DNA of 40,032 nucleotides, taken from NCBI RefSeq assembly GCF_018860755.1, contig NZ_JAHKPW010000079.1, positions 1 through 40,032 of the forward strand, in the 5' to 3' direction. Positions 26,105 through 35,628 of the stretch are shown piece after piece. How positions within the stretch are numbered: position 1 is the first letter of the stretch; every line of letters begins with the position of its first letter. This stretch comes from Colwellia sp. D2M02 (GTDB lineage: Bacteria; Pseudomonadota; Gammaproteobacteria; Enterobacterales; Alteromonadaceae). Both the position numbers and the translations under genes were made by a program. The notes beneath the pieces were generated by a model that made no database searches, was not told where the DNA came from, and was given only the letters and a program-made list of their open reading frames with translations.

Positions 26105-26956
26105 TTAAAACTCATATTGAAACTTAACCGTAAATGCGCGTTCTAAACGTTCATCATTATCACTTTGCCCGTAAGCTAAACCCGCGATAAAACCATGATT
26201 ACTTTGATAACTAAAGCCCACAGTGAACTGCGCTAATACTTTGGAGTTACTCCCTTGTAGTACATCTTCCTGCTCGCGCTCAACTAAATACTCAATCATT
26301 GCTGAAAAGCTGTCGTTAATCGGCCTAACAAACCCCAAGCCATAGCTTAATTCTGTTTCATCACCTTTATCGGCAACCCCATAAGCAAGGTTTGCATGTA
26401 AAAAGCCCCAAGCCTCAAGGTACTTACTAGCATTCACAAAACCTTCATAACCCCACTCTTCTGAGCGAATTGGCGCTTTATCGCTACTTGCTGCTATTTC
26501 AACACCGACCCCGATACTAACAACAGGTACAACGCTGGTTTCTTGAATAACTTGGTAAATAAGTTCAATTTCAGGGTTACCAGCAGTTGAGGCATTTATT
26601 TTAGCATTGCCTTGGTACCAACTACTTTTTTGATAAGGTAAAAAAAACTCAACCTGGAATCGGTCGGTAAAACCATATTCAACACCAAACTTCCAAACAT
26701 TATCAGTCCCCTTTTTTTGGTTTTGCTCACCGCTATAACTCACGTCTTGATAGCTTACGTCTTGATAGCTAAGTCCAAATTGCCACTCCCCTTTTTCTTG
26801 GGTATAACCTTCTTCAAGTAAAAATAAAAAGTCTTGTTGATGCTCACTCTCATGACCATCAAAATCAATAGCTAATGCGTATGAAGATAAAGGGAATAAG
26901 AAAAGGAGCGCATAAAAGTTACATATTCTTTTAATAGCACAGCAATAAAGCGTCAT
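26105..26956 (-). CDS. Putative outer-membrane beta-barrel protein
   Basis: This 283-residue protein has a signal peptide (about 1-29, ending YALA). Alternating hydrophobic strands typical of a small barrel follow, and the last strand ends in Phe (FTVKFQYEF). It resembles the family of predicted transporters and phenol-degradation-like barrels, but I cannot name it. A 15-bp direct duplication (26742-26756 and 26757-26771) encodes a five-residue repeat, SYQDVSYQDVSY. It is encoded directly upstream of the GGDEF-EAL gene (8-bp gap), so the two may be functionally linked. Confidence 0.7.
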   Translation of the reverse strand: MTLYCCAIKRICNFYALLFLFPLSSYALAIDFDGHESEHQQDFLFLLEEGYTQEKGEWQFGLSYQDVSYQDVSYSGEQNQKKGTDNVWKFGVEYGFTDRFQVEFFLPYQKSSWYQGNAKINASTAGNPEIELIYQVIQETSVVPVVSIGVGVEIAASSDKAPIRSEEWGYEGFVNASKYLEAWGFLHANLAYGVADKGDETELSYGLGFVRPINDSFSAMIEYLVEREQEDVLQGSNSKVLAQFTVGFSYQSNHGFIAGLAYGQSDNDERLERAFTVKFQYEF

Positions 26957-27071
26957 AACCTAAACCCTTACCGAATAAGTGCATTGAGTTAAGCAGATTA
27001 GTTTTATTATAGCCGAGCTGAAAATATTGAAAGGTTAAATGGAGAATTTAACCAAAAGCATAGAGCCTGTA

Positions 27072-28025
27072 TTATAGTCGACGAGAAAATAAAGCCTGAA
27101 TAGACTTCTTAAAAGGTTCAAGGTAAATTTGAACTAAGCTATGATGCCCTTTATGGTGCACACTAATGCCGTAAGTTATTTTACCAACGGCTGACGCTTT
27201 AATAAGGCAAGAAAAAAGACGATCCCAAACAGCAAGCGCTGAGCCGAAATTACGATCAAAATGTTTTGGGTTATCACTATGGTGTATTTGATGCTGCGCA
27301 GGGCTAATTAACCACCCTTCTATTTTATCTCCCCAGCTCAACCAAATATGGCTATGACGTAAATTAGAGCCAAAAATATTAAAAAGAAAAACAAAAGCAT
27401 TCGCCCCTAAAATATCATACATTTTTAAGGTTGGCCCAAAGAGATAATAACAAAGCCCAACAACAAAGCCTTGAGTGACTGCCATTCTAAAAGCATACAG
27501 TAGGCTTTCTATTGGGTGACTTCTGTAAATAGTAAAAGGCGTTAACACTAAAGCCGAGTGATGTACTTTATGAAACTCCCATAACATAGGTACTTTATGT
27601 AAAAGGTAGTGAAGTAAAAATCGGGTAAAATCATCAATAACAAATAGCAACAAAGTAAATATGGTAATGATGCTGGCACTTGACCATTCAATTGGCGGGT
27701 TTACCCCAAAGACACTTTCAAAGCCTGAAGAAACCGCAATAGCAATAGGCGCCATGCTAAAAACAACAAAAGGAAATAATGCTGATTTAATTAGTTTATT
27801 AATAAAAAATAACGCGTAGTCATGCTTAGCCGACTGATGAGTATAAACCGACTTAGGAAACAAGAAGCACCAAAAATCAACTACCGAAAATTGGCTTGAT
27901 GTTTTGATAAAAACAGGAACAGCTAGCAGTATCGCCGAGAGTAAATAAACAAAGTAAATACGTTTATTAGCGTCAAACAAATAGTCGCTTAGCTCTACAA
28001 TATTCCCTGAAAGAAAATCGAACAC
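27072..28025 (-). CDS. Sterol desaturase / fatty acid hydroxylase superfamily protein
   Basis: This 317-residue polytopic membrane protein has the histidine clusters that bind a di-iron centre: HYLLH, then HKVHH, and later HQIHH with a nearby NFG and WDRLF. Members hydroxylate or desaturate membrane lipids, alkyl glycerols or sterols. The substrate here is unknown. I chose GTG at 28025 because GGAG lies five bases upstream; the TTG at 28046 would start upstream of that site. It is separated from the receptor gene by a terminator, so it is a single-gene unit. Confidence 0.85.
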   Translation of the reverse strand: MFDFLSGNIVELSDYLFDANKRIYFVYLLSAILLAVPVFIKTSSQFSVVDFWCFLFPKSVYTHQSAKHDYALFFINKLIKSALFPFVVFSMAPIAIAVSSGFESVFGVNPPIEWSSASIITIFTLLLFVIDDFTRFLLHYLLHKVPMLWEFHKVHHSALVLTPFTIYRSHPIESLLYAFRMAVTQGFVVGLCYYLFGPTLKMYDILGANAFVFLFNIFGSNLRHSHIWLSWGDKIEGWLISPAQHQIHHSDNPKHFDRNFGSALAVWDRLFSCLIKASAVGKITYGISVHHKGHHSLVQIYLEPFKKSIQALFSRRL

Positions 28026-28051
28026 TAGTACTCCGCAAAGACTCAAATTAA

Positions 28052-28091
28052 AAAGCTAAATCAAATTGTTAACACAGTTTGATTTAGCTTT
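28052..28091 (-). terminator. Intrinsic terminator of the imelysin-receptor operon
   Basis: AAAGCTAAATCAAA (28052-28065) pairs perfectly with TTTGATTTAGCTTT (28078-28091). The loop is 12 nt and a U-rich tract follows on the minus strand. It lies about 110 bp after the receptor stop. Confidence 0.8.
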
Positions 28092-28201
28092 AGCGAGTTA
28101 ACCAATGAATTACCATCGATTAACGATTTTTCATTTTAAACCATTAGACGTTAATAGTAACGTCAGCAGCTTAAAGGCTATAACATTTGGAGCTATGCCC
28201 C

Positions 28202-30490
28202 TTAAAAATTATACTGGTAACCTACAAAAAACTGTTGTGGTTTACTAGGTCTTGCACCATAAGGGCGACGACTAATAATTTCTTCACTTTCAAAAAGGTT
28301 GTCAGCTTTTACATAAATTTTACCGTAATTACCCAAGTAATAACTGGCTGATAAATCTACTACCGAATAAGCTTTTGTGCTAACACCTGATAAAGTGACG
28401 CCATCACCCGAGGCTTCAAGCATATCATCAACATATCGAGCTATTAAGTTGATGTCCCATTGCTCGGCGGTAATACCAATATTTATCGTTAATTGATTTT
28501 CAGGTAAATAAGGTACTGCGTCACCTGCTTCAATATCACCCCACATAGGGAAGTCTGAGCTAAAGGTGTTTTTAAACTCAGAGTCGGTGTAGGTATAAAC
28601 CACAGACAATGGTAAGTCGAGTTGCTTAGTTAACTCAGCAGTATACCCTGCGGTAAACTCTAAGCCGTATACGTCAACTTCACTACCATTAAACTCTTTA
28701 TCTAAACTATCACCACAAGATGATGCGGCAGAAAAAGAACAGCTTTCTTTAAGATTACTCACATCGTTGAAGAAAAATATTGCTTCAACATTGGCATTAC
28801 CATTGTTATAGCGACCGCCAAATTCATAATTGACACTTTTTTCAATATCAACTTCTGGACCTTCTTTCGGGCTGGTTGGCACAAATCCTTGATGCACACC
28901 AAAAAGTAAACCAGCACTATCACTTAAAGTATAAAAAGCACTTAAGCTAGGTAACCAAATACTTGAGCTTTTCTTCTGCCAATCATCTTCTTCACCTACT
29001 TTTCGGTTTTGGTAAGTAGAGTCAATAAACTCACCACGTACACCTAAGGTGACAGCAAGTGCTTCATAATTAATAGTATCTTTGAAGAACACAGAAATAG
29101 CATCAGTTTTTTCACGATTAGTGGTAGTTGCTACTTGCGCACTTCCGTCACTGACTAGCTGCGCTGAGCGCATATTAAAGCTATCGGTAGTATGATTACG
29201 CTCAATTTGATCTTGATGAAAACGTACACCCGCATTAAATTTATGCTTTAAACCCAATAAGTTAATGTCAAAATAAAGATCACTTTGAATACCTTGTGAG
29301 TAATACTCACGAGCGTTGTCACCTACAATAATTTTTTCGTGCTCAGCTAAGCTATTAGCTTGACCGGTTAATATTTGATAAAAACGTGCATTAACATCAC
29401 TGTCAGGGTTCGCTAAAATATCCTGTAGGTCGCTGTTAATTAAGCCGCCCTTAAAGCCGTTAATTTTAAACCATGAACGCTCAAATTCATTACGATATAC
29501 ATGAGTGGTTACATCAAAGTTTTGCGTTTGCATGAAATGCGTGAACTGAATTTGCTGGTGTTGCCAATCCATTTTGTCTAACTGGCTGGCACTATAACGG
29601 CGATTAGGTGATTGATAAAAGTCATCATCGGTTAAGCCTAAATAGCTCTCATTAGATAACTCATCAGCATAAGACAACTTTAAGCCAAAGGTATGTTCAA
29701 TATCACCTGTGGTTAAATCATAGCGAAATTTAGCCATGATGTCGTTTTTATCAAAGCCAGTATCGCTATTGCCATTATCGTTAACACTATCAAGGGTTTT
29801 AAAACCCTCTGACTGCATGTTAATACCTTCAATCAAAACACCTAAATTACCAAAGGTATTACCGTAAAAGCCATGAACTTTCGAATAAGCATCTGTGCCA
29901 AGTGATACATCAATCATACCTTCTTGGGCATCAGGTACCGCTCTGGTATTCATATTTAATGCACCAGCAACAGTATTAGGACCATATTTAATAGCTGCAG
30001 GGCCTTTAAATACTTCTAGTGAAGTCATTTTGCTCATCATAGGGAAGTAATAAGCCGCAGGCGCAGAATACGGCGCAGGACCAATGAGAATGCCGTCTTC
30101 CATTACTGTGATTTTTTTACTACGTTCCGGTGTCGCCCCACGAAAGCCAATGTTCGGGCGTAAGCCAAAACCGTCTTCTTCACGAATGTTAATACCCGGT
30201 ACGTTATAAAGTACGCGGTTAATATCATCAAACTTAAATTTTTCTAATTCAACTTCGCCAATTAAAGTAGCTGAGCCAGCCTCGGTTCTAAGCTTGTCGT
30301 TGTGACCGATAATTTGTAAGCGCTCAACAAAGTCAATTTTTTCTTCGGTATTAGCTGTTTGGCTAGTTACCGTACTCGTTTGAGTATTGCTGCTTTGAGC
30401 ATCGTTAGCGTTTGCCATCACGGGTGATAAAGCAATAGCTAATGCTACGGTAACTTGAGATAAGCTAAAAGGTTTTGAAATGTAAGCCAT
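28202..30490 (-). CDS. FecA-like TonB-dependent receptor (iron type)
   Basis: This 762-residue receptor has a signal peptide (1-28, ending ANA). A plug contains GLRPNIGFRGATPERSKKI, then EDGILIGPAPYSAP, then VFKGPAAIKYGPNTVAGALN, which closely follows the FecA ferric-dicitrate pattern. The barrel ends in FVGYQYNF. No FecR-binding N-terminal signalling domain is visible, since only about 30 residues separate the signal peptide from the plug. It starts 2 bp after the imelysin gene stop; GGAG lies inside that gene, so translation is probably coupled. The partners (imelysin and DUF4856 lipoproteins) and the upstream Fur-like sites all point to iron uptake. Confidence 0.9.
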   Translation of the reverse strand: MAYISKPFSLSQVTVALAIALSPVMANANDAQSSNTQTSTVTSQTANTEEKIDFVERLQIIGHNDKLRTEAGSATLIGEVELEKFKFDDINRVLYNVPGINIREEDGFGLRPNIGFRGATPERSKKITVMEDGILIGPAPYSAPAAYYFPMMSKMTSLEVFKGPAAIKYGPNTVAGALNMNTRAVPDAQEGMIDVSLGTDAYSKVHGFYGNTFGNLGVLIEGINMQSEGFKTLDSVNDNGNSDTGFDKNDIMAKFRYDLTTGDIEHTFGLKLSYADELSNESYLGLTDDDFYQSPNRRYSASQLDKMDWQHQQIQFTHFMQTQNFDVTTHVYRNEFERSWFKINGFKGGLINSDLQDILANPDSDVNARFYQILTGQANSLAEHEKIIVGDNAREYYSQGIQSDLYFDINLLGLKHKFNAGVRFHQDQIERNHTTDSFNMRSAQLVSDGSAQVATTTNREKTDAISVFFKDTINYEALAVTLGVRGEFIDSTYQNRKVGEEDDWQKKSSSIWLPSLSAFYTLSDSAGLLFGVHQGFVPTSPKEGPEVDIEKSVNYEFGGRYNNGNANVEAIFFFNDVSNLKESCSFSAASSCGDSLDKEFNGSEVDVYGLEFTAGYTAELTKQLDLPLSVVYTYTDSEFKNTFSSDFPMWGDIEAGDAVPYLPENQLTINIGITAEQWDINLIARYVDDMLEASGDGVTLSGVSTKAYSVVDLSASYYLGNYGKIYVKADNLFESEEIISRRPYGARPSKPQQFFVGYQYNF

Positions 30491-30492
30491 GA

Positions 30493-31755
30493 TTAATCGT
30501 TATCTCCTGCAGCAGTTTTTGGTAGCTCTAAAGCAAGACTTTGAATAAAGTCACTTTTCAATTTATCGCTGATATTTTTAACTTCATCATGGGTTTCCAT
30601 GACCTTATCAGGATCATCACTTAACGTTTTAGCAAGTGAGGCTTGATAGTTTTGCGCCGAGCTTAGTGCATTGTCGATATATTCATTAATGCTATCAGCC
30701 GTTATGGTGTCACCAACGTCTTTTAAATAATCCGTAAAACCTAAAGCGGTTAGCTCATCAATGTTTTGGCTACCGTGCATAAACATTTTTAACGCTTGTA
30801 AGTTATTAATTATATTCTCTAGTGAGTGTTCACTATATGTTGACTCTACCGCCGAAGGACATGCCTGCGCGCCACACTCATTGGCGAATAAACCTAATGG
30901 GGTTGCCAGCTTGCCATCTTTTGTAAACTTAGTGAAATAGAAAATAGCATCACTTAATCGATTAACCGCATCATGTTCGGTTGTAAACTCACTATCGCTA
31001 TTACCTGCTGCTTTTAACTTAGCGGCGTAACCACTTTCGCCATTATTTCCTAACCAAGTGGTTAGTAACGTTTGACTACTATTATAAATGTCACCCGCAA
31101 CCACTTCTGCAAATTCACAACGAGCAATTTTCCGATATTGTTCGGTTTGATTATTCCAGCCTTGCGGTACTGTTGAGCCAGTACAACTGTGAGCTAAGTC
31201 ATCGTTAAACAGCAAGTATTCTAACGCCACTAGGCTTTTTCTAGATGCTGTACGTTTAGCAATATCATAAGGCTGACCATTAACAACGCCCTCTTTAAAA
31301 AAGCTAATATCTAAATCAACACCACAACTATTTTTAGTTGGCCATGAATAAATGTTGTTACGTAATGCACCATCATCTTCTAATAAAGGAGGTAATTGCA
31401 TCATTTCAGCTTGCTGCCAGACATTCATCGTTGAGCGCCAGCTATTTTGAGCCGCTAACTTACTCTCATCAATAAGTGCTGAACCAGACTTTTCTTGCTG
31501 ACAATAAGCGCTAATCGCTTGCTGCTGCTCTAAAGCGACCACTGAAAATTGCTCAAAAGTAGGCGTAATTACTTTATCAACAATACTTGCAACTAACTGG
31601 CCTTGATTAAAGTCGGTATTCGTATCGCTACCTTGATTGAAGCCGTCACCACTCGTTGAACTTGAGCTTTCACCACAAGCACTTAAGTAAAAAACAGAAC
31701 TAAGCGCTAAAGCAACTAAGGTTTTCGTTGAGTTTATTTTTTTGGTTTGAATCAT
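30493..31755 (-). CDS. Imelysin-family (peptidase M75-like, IrpA-type) lipoprotein
   Basis: This 420-residue lipoprotein has a lipobox LSACGE (Cys27). The imelysin domain shows WRSTMNVWQQAEMMQ, then NNIYSWPTKNSCGVD, and SRKSLVALEYLLF near 180. Imelysin proteins such as IrpA, AlgP7 and EfeO are iron-regulated periplasmic or surface iron-binding proteins; proteolysis is not established. It lies between the DUF4856 lipoprotein and the receptor genes on the minus strand. Two cysteine-containing loops (around 145 and 195, and CGAQAC near 287) may form disulfides. AAAGG lies about 11 bases before the ATG. Confidence 0.87.
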   Translation of the reverse strand: MIQTKKINSTKTLVALALSSVFYLSACGESSSSTSGDGFNQGSDTNTDFNQGQLVASIVDKVITPTFEQFSVVALEQQQAISAYCQQEKSGSALIDESKLAAQNSWRSTMNVWQQAEMMQLPPLLEDDGALRNNIYSWPTKNSCGVDLDISFFKEGVVNGQPYDIAKRTASRKSLVALEYLLFNDDLAHSCTGSTVPQGWNNQTEQYRKIARCEFAEVVAGDIYNSSQTLLTTWLGNNGESGYAAKLKAAGNSDSEFTTEHDAVNRLSDAIFYFTKFTKDGKLATPLGLFANECGAQACPSAVESTYSEHSLENIINNLQALKMFMHGSQNIDELTALGFTDYLKDVGDTITADSINEYIDNALSSAQNYQASLAKTLSDDPDKVMETHDEVKNISDKLKSDFIQSLALELPKTAAGDND

Positions 31756-31815
31756 TAAAAATATTACCTTTTTTGAGCCTTATTCTTTCACGTAAATTTT
31801 AACAGGCTTAAACGC

Positions 31816-31851
31816 AATAAAGCTCGAACACTTCCCTGTTCAAGCTTTATT
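31816..31851 (-). other. Intercistronic hairpin between DUF4856 and imelysin genes
   Basis: AATAAAGCTCGAACA (31816-31830) pairs with TGTTCAAGCTTTATT (31837-31851), with one mismatch and a 6-nt loop. No strong U-run follows on the minus strand. It could be a partial terminator or a stabilising element within the iron operon. Confidence 0.6.
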
Positions 31852-31905
31852 GATTATTGTTAACGTCCTACGACCTAAAGTTAACCTTTAGGCTAACAAT
31901 TATCG

Positions 31906-33756
31906 TTACCAGTTTGCTACTGTTTTTTCATCAAGATCATACACATCTTTCAATAAGTCGCGCGCAATGAGTAACCTAACTCTGTATTCTGCAACACTGC
32001 GATTCCCAAATTCTGGTGTATTGGTTAATGCTGGTGCATCTTCAATATAAGCATGAAGTCTTACAAAATCTGCATCAGATAAAGGTGAGTAAGGATTAAA
32101 TTGTAAACCTAAAGCAAAACCTTTTAATTCAGAGAAGTGTTTAGCTGCCGTTACAAAGTCAACTTCTTCTCCCTCTTCTAACGGTAAAAGGTCTGCACGT
32201 AAATCGTTAATATAATGAATAACCGTGCCGACTACACTACGTTCCCATGCATCAAGCGCGATATCACGGTGCTCTTTTAATTCGACTAATTGAGCTTCTG
32301 TAAAGCCTATACCAGCATTGTCATTAATCAACTTACGACCAGCTAAGAAAGCATCCATCGCTTGTTTAGTGTAATCTGTTGCGTTCGGGTTTTCTGAGCC
32401 ATCCGCCAATAACTTTGAGCCTCGGTCACGCTTTGCTGCGTTACCTGAGTTACCAAAGTTTTTCTCACTAAGTAAGTCAATTACTCCATCACCATTAGTG
32501 TCGTGTTGACCATTCCAAGCTAGGCGACCATTTGACTCATCGTCCTTAACTTTGCCAGCAATTTCATCATCGCTATACGATAAATAGTCTCTTGCGGCTC
32601 CAAAATAACCAAAGCCTTCGTCAAATTGATGCTCTAAGTTTGTGTAACCACTTTTAACAAGAGCTACGTTATCAGTAAGAAAACCTTTACCTTCAGTCTC
32701 ATGACCAAAATAATCATCAGCTGATTGCGAGTATGCTATCGACATTAATAAGAATTTTTGAATTAATTGATTTAAATCAGTACCGTCATAGTTTACATAA
32801 ACAGGAATTTCATTTTCTGTGGTTTGCTCTGCACCTGGTACGTAACGTTTCCCCCCTGGGTTTTCCATAGCATTGTTAGCTATTTGTTCAAAATAATATT
32901 GAACTAAGCCATGAGGTGTTTGCTCTTCCGATGGAACATTTTTCCAGTTAGACCAACCTGAGAATTCAATAGAACCAGCAATAAGCTGGCCCGCTTCATC
33001 TTTCTGACCGTTCCAAAACTTGTGTTGGCCTTTAACATCATTACCTGCAACTTTATCTTTAAGTGATTTGTAGCTACCAAGATCTGCAAATGATTCCTGC
33101 TTCGCATCGGTAAAGGTAATTGGAAAATTATCCCATGCATTTTGATCGCGATGATAAAAACCGTTCAACTTAGCAATAACTTCATCTTTAGTAGAAATGC
33201 CTTGTTCAAGGTCAAACGCTAAACCAGCACCTGATGAGCTCTTTGCTCCAATGTAATGTTTCAATTCAGCGATGAGTGCATGACGTGTAGTTTGACCGCC
33301 GTAAGCAACACTTGACATAGTAGCGTCATCAACTTTGCTTTTAAATTCATAAAAGTCTAATAAATCATTTACAGTAATGGTTAATGCTTGAGTATGACTT
33401 AAACCACCGTTATCGGTAACTGTTACATTTAAAGCCACAGTTTCAGTTGCTTCAAAATCAAAGCTAGTGCTATCTTTTAAGCTAAGCTTATCGCCAGCAA
33501 TAGCGAATAACTCGTTATCTGTAGTGAAGGTAAATGTATCGCCTGCGTTAGCATCGGTCGCGCTTAAAGTACCTACTTCAACACCGGTTACGTTTTCATC
33601 AACAGTGTTTGCTGACAGTGTTACTGCTGTAGGCGCGCTATTAGTTGGAGTTGTGCTAGTGTCGTCTTTTGAACCACTGCTTGAACCGCCACAAGCTGTT
33701 AATGTTGAGCTGGCTACCATTACGGCAATAGCTAATGCTTTTCTTTTGAATTCCAT
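31906..33756 (-). CDS. DUF4856 lipoprotein with N-terminal cadherin-like domain
   Basis: This 616-residue lipoprotein has lipobox LTACGG (Cys22) and a Ser/Thr/Asp-rich linker. One cadherin-like domain (about 40-135) contains VTLSANTVDENVTG and TITVNDL. A long helical DUF4856 domain follows, beginning YEFKSKVDDATMSSVAYGGQTTRHAL. DUF4856 genes are regularly found beside imelysin and TonB-dependent receptor genes, as here. It is probably a surface lipoprotein for iron capture, but no biochemical role is known to me. GGAG lies six bases upstream of the ATG. Two Fur-box-like repeats lie 107-174 bp upstream. Confidence 0.85.
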   Translation of the reverse strand: MEFKRKALAIAVMVASSTLTACGGSSSGSKDDTSTTPTNSAPTAVTLSANTVDENVTGVEVGTLSATDANAGDTFTFTTDNELFAIAGDKLSLKDSTSFDFEATETVALNVTVTDNGGLSHTQALTITVNDLLDFYEFKSKVDDATMSSVAYGGQTTRHALIAELKHYIGAKSSSGAGLAFDLEQGISTKDEVIAKLNGFYHRDQNAWDNFPITFTDAKQESFADLGSYKSLKDKVAGNDVKGQHKFWNGQKDEAGQLIAGSIEFSGWSNWKNVPSEEQTPHGLVQYYFEQIANNAMENPGGKRYVPGAEQTTENEIPVYVNYDGTDLNQLIQKFLLMSIAYSQSADDYFGHETEGKGFLTDNVALVKSGYTNLEHQFDEGFGYFGAARDYLSYSDDEIAGKVKDDESNGRLAWNGQHDTNGDGVIDLLSEKNFGNSGNAAKRDRGSKLLADGSENPNATDYTKQAMDAFLAGRKLINDNAGIGFTEAQLVELKEHRDIALDAWERSVVGTVIHYINDLRADLLPLEEGEEVDFVTAAKHFSELKGFALGLQFNPYSPLSDADFVRLHAYIEDAPALTNTPEFGNRSVAEYRVRLLIARDLLKDVYDLDEKTVANW

Positions 33757-33862
33757 GTATTACTCCGTTCTGCTTATACAAATAAAGTAGTTATTTAATT
33801 AAGACTTTATTGCTTAGCCTTTCTTGTTAATTTTAATTATGCACATACTACACAAACTTAAA

Positions 33863-33930
33863 CACAAATACGAATAGATATCATAAAGATGTAACAATTA
33901 ATTACAAACGCAAATAGTTCTCATAAAGAT
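33863..33930 (-). promoter_or_regulatory. Two Fur-box-like direct repeats upstream of the DUF4856-imelysin-receptor cluster
   Basis: The segments 33863-33890 and 33903-33930 are similar 28-bp sequences exactly 40 bp apart. On the minus strand, the farther one reads TTATGAGAACTATTTGCG. It resembles Fur sites of the type AATGAGAATTATTTGCA. The nearer one reads TTATGATATCTATTCGTA. The spacing and the iron-type genes downstream support control by Fur, but no footprint is available. Confidence 0.5.
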
Positions 33931-34134
33931 AACGTTTAATAATATACGTTATACGGAACGAAGCACAAAAGTTGCACCAACCAAAAAAACCGCATAAAAC
34001 ACTGATTATATTAATTTTTAGTGTTCACATGTAAATACTGTTAGTGCTTCAGCTTTATAATGCTGACATAACAAACTAGAAAGCACTAACTATAGAGTCT
34101 TATTCAATTGCATCGTCACCCATATTTTACCGAC

Positions 34135-34156
34135 AAAAAAAGTGGCCTAAGCCACT
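34135..34156 (-). terminator. Intrinsic terminator of ffh
   Basis: AGTGGC (34141-34146) pairs with GCCACT (34151-34156) around a CTAA loop. A run of U follows on the minus strand (A at 34135-34140). Confidence 0.8.
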
Positions 34157-34242
34157 TTCTATCATAATTCTAAGTACTGAATTCTAAGTACTGATTTATT
34201 GATGAACAACCGACAACACTAACAGCTACTTCATCGATTGTC

Positions 34243-35628
34243 TTAACGGCCAAACATGCCACCACCACCGCCCATACCGCCTGGTGGCATCATACCTTGC
34301 ATAGAGCGCATCATTTTTTTCATACCGCCTTTGCCAGACATTTTCTTCATCATTTTTTGCATTTGACTAAATTGTTTTAGCAACTTATTCACATCTTGAA
34401 TTTGTGTGCCTGAACCAGCAGCAATACGGCGCTTACGCGAACCTTTAATAACATCAGGGTTTTCTCGCTCCCCTGGTGTCATTGAATTAATAATAGCTTC
34501 CATTTGTACGGTAATTTTATCATCCATTTGATCTTTTACTTGCGCAGACATATTCCCCATACCTGGTAACTTGTCCATAAGTCCCATCATGCCGCCCATG
34601 CTTTTCATTTGCACGAGTTGATCACGAAAGTCCTCTAAGCTAAAGCCTTTACCACTTTTAACTTTTTTCGCTAACTTTTCAGCTTGCTTGCGATCAACTT
34701 TTTGTTCAATTTCTTCAACTAGCGATAAAACATCGCCCATACCTAAAATACGAGAGGCAATACGGTCAGGGTGAAATGGCTCTAACGCTTCAATTTTTTC
34801 ACCAACACCCATAAACTTAATAGGCTTGCCGGTAATATGACGAATTGACAATGCAGCACCGCCGCGAGCGTCACCATCAGTTTTTGTTAAAATAACCCCA
34901 GTTAATGGCAAGGCATCATTAAATGCTTTAGCTGTATTAGCAGCATCTTGACCTGTCATTGCATCAACGGTAAACAAAGTCTCAATTGGGTTAATGGCGC
35001 TGTGCAGCTCTTGAATTTCCCCCATCATATCTTCGTCAATATGTAAGCGACCGGCGGTATCAACAATTAATACATCAAAGAAGTTTTTCTTAGCGTGATC
35101 TATAGCGGCATTAGCAATATCAATCGGCTTTTGTTTAATATCACTTGGGAAAAAAGCAACGTCAATTTCATTCGCTAGAGTTTCTAGTTGCTTAATAGCT
35201 GCGGGACGATATACATCGGCACTCACAACTAAGACTTTTTTCTTTTCACGCTCAGTTAAAAATTTAGCTAACTTAGCAACAGAGGTAGTTTTACCAGCAC
35301 CTTGTAAACCCGCCATTAATACAACGGCTGGTGGCGCTGCACGTAAATCAAGTGCTTCGTTAACTTCACCCATTGCAGATTCAAGCTCTTTTTGTACTAT
35401 TTTGACAAACACTTGACCTGGAGTAAGGCTTTTAGAAACATCGGTACCAACAGCTTTTTCTTTAACTTGTTTAACAAATTCACGAATAACCGGCAGAGCA
35501 ACGTCAGCTTCAAGTAACGCCATACGTACTTCACGCAGGGTATCTTTAATATTATCTTCGGTTAAACGGCCACGGCCACTAATATTTTTAAGCGATTTAC
35601 TTAAACGATCGGAAAGATTCTCAAACAT
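34243..35628 (-). CDS. ffh: Signal recognition particle protein Ffh
   Basis: This 461-residue SRP54 GTPase has an N-domain (1-90) and a G-domain with P-loop GLQGAGKTT (107-115), DTAGR (190-194) and TKTDGDARGGA. The C-terminal M-domain is rich in methionine and glycine (MGGMMGLMDKLPGMGNM and a GGMGGGGGMFGR end). It binds signal sequences and 4.5S RNA to deliver nascent membrane proteins. It is divergent from ypjD-corB as in E. coli, but here it is followed by a terminator and the inserted iron cluster instead of rpsP. Confidence 0.99.
   Translation of the reverse strand: MFENLSDRLSKSLKNISGRGRLTEDNIKDTLREVRMALLEADVALPVIREFVKQVKEKAVGTDVSKSLTPGQVFVKIVQKELESAMGEVNEALDLRAAPPAVVLMAGLQGAGKTTSVAKLAKFLTEREKKKVLVVSADVYRPAAIKQLETLANEIDVAFFPSDIKQKPIDIANAAIDHAKKNFFDVLIVDTAGRLHIDEDMMGEIQELHSAINPIETLFTVDAMTGQDAANTAKAFNDALPLTGVILTKTDGDARGGAALSIRHITGKPIKFMGVGEKIEALEPFHPDRIASRILGMGDVLSLVEEIEQKVDRKQAEKLAKKVKSGKGFSLEDFRDQLVQMKSMGGMMGLMDKLPGMGNMSAQVKDQMDDKITVQMEAIINSMTPGERENPDVIKGSRKRRIAAGSGTQIQDVNKLLKQFSQMQKMMKKMSGKGGMKKMMRSMQGMMPPGGMGGGGGMFGR

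Larger units (their letters stand above)
33757..34242. other. 486-bp intergenic region upstream of the iron cluster
   Basis: It contains the two Fur-box-like direct repeats (33863-33930) and the ffh terminator (34135-34156). The remainder is AT-rich with no gene that I can recognise. Confidence 0.6.

Noticed and set aside
33467-33790. Plus-strand open frame of 107 codons opposite the DUF4856 gene
   Set aside because: It mirrors the cadherin-like coding region and includes that gene's start region; no family features.
24343-34242. Genomic island with mobility genes
   Set aside because: No integrase, transposase, tRNA target or flanking repeats were found at the insert borders, so only the break in synteny is reported.
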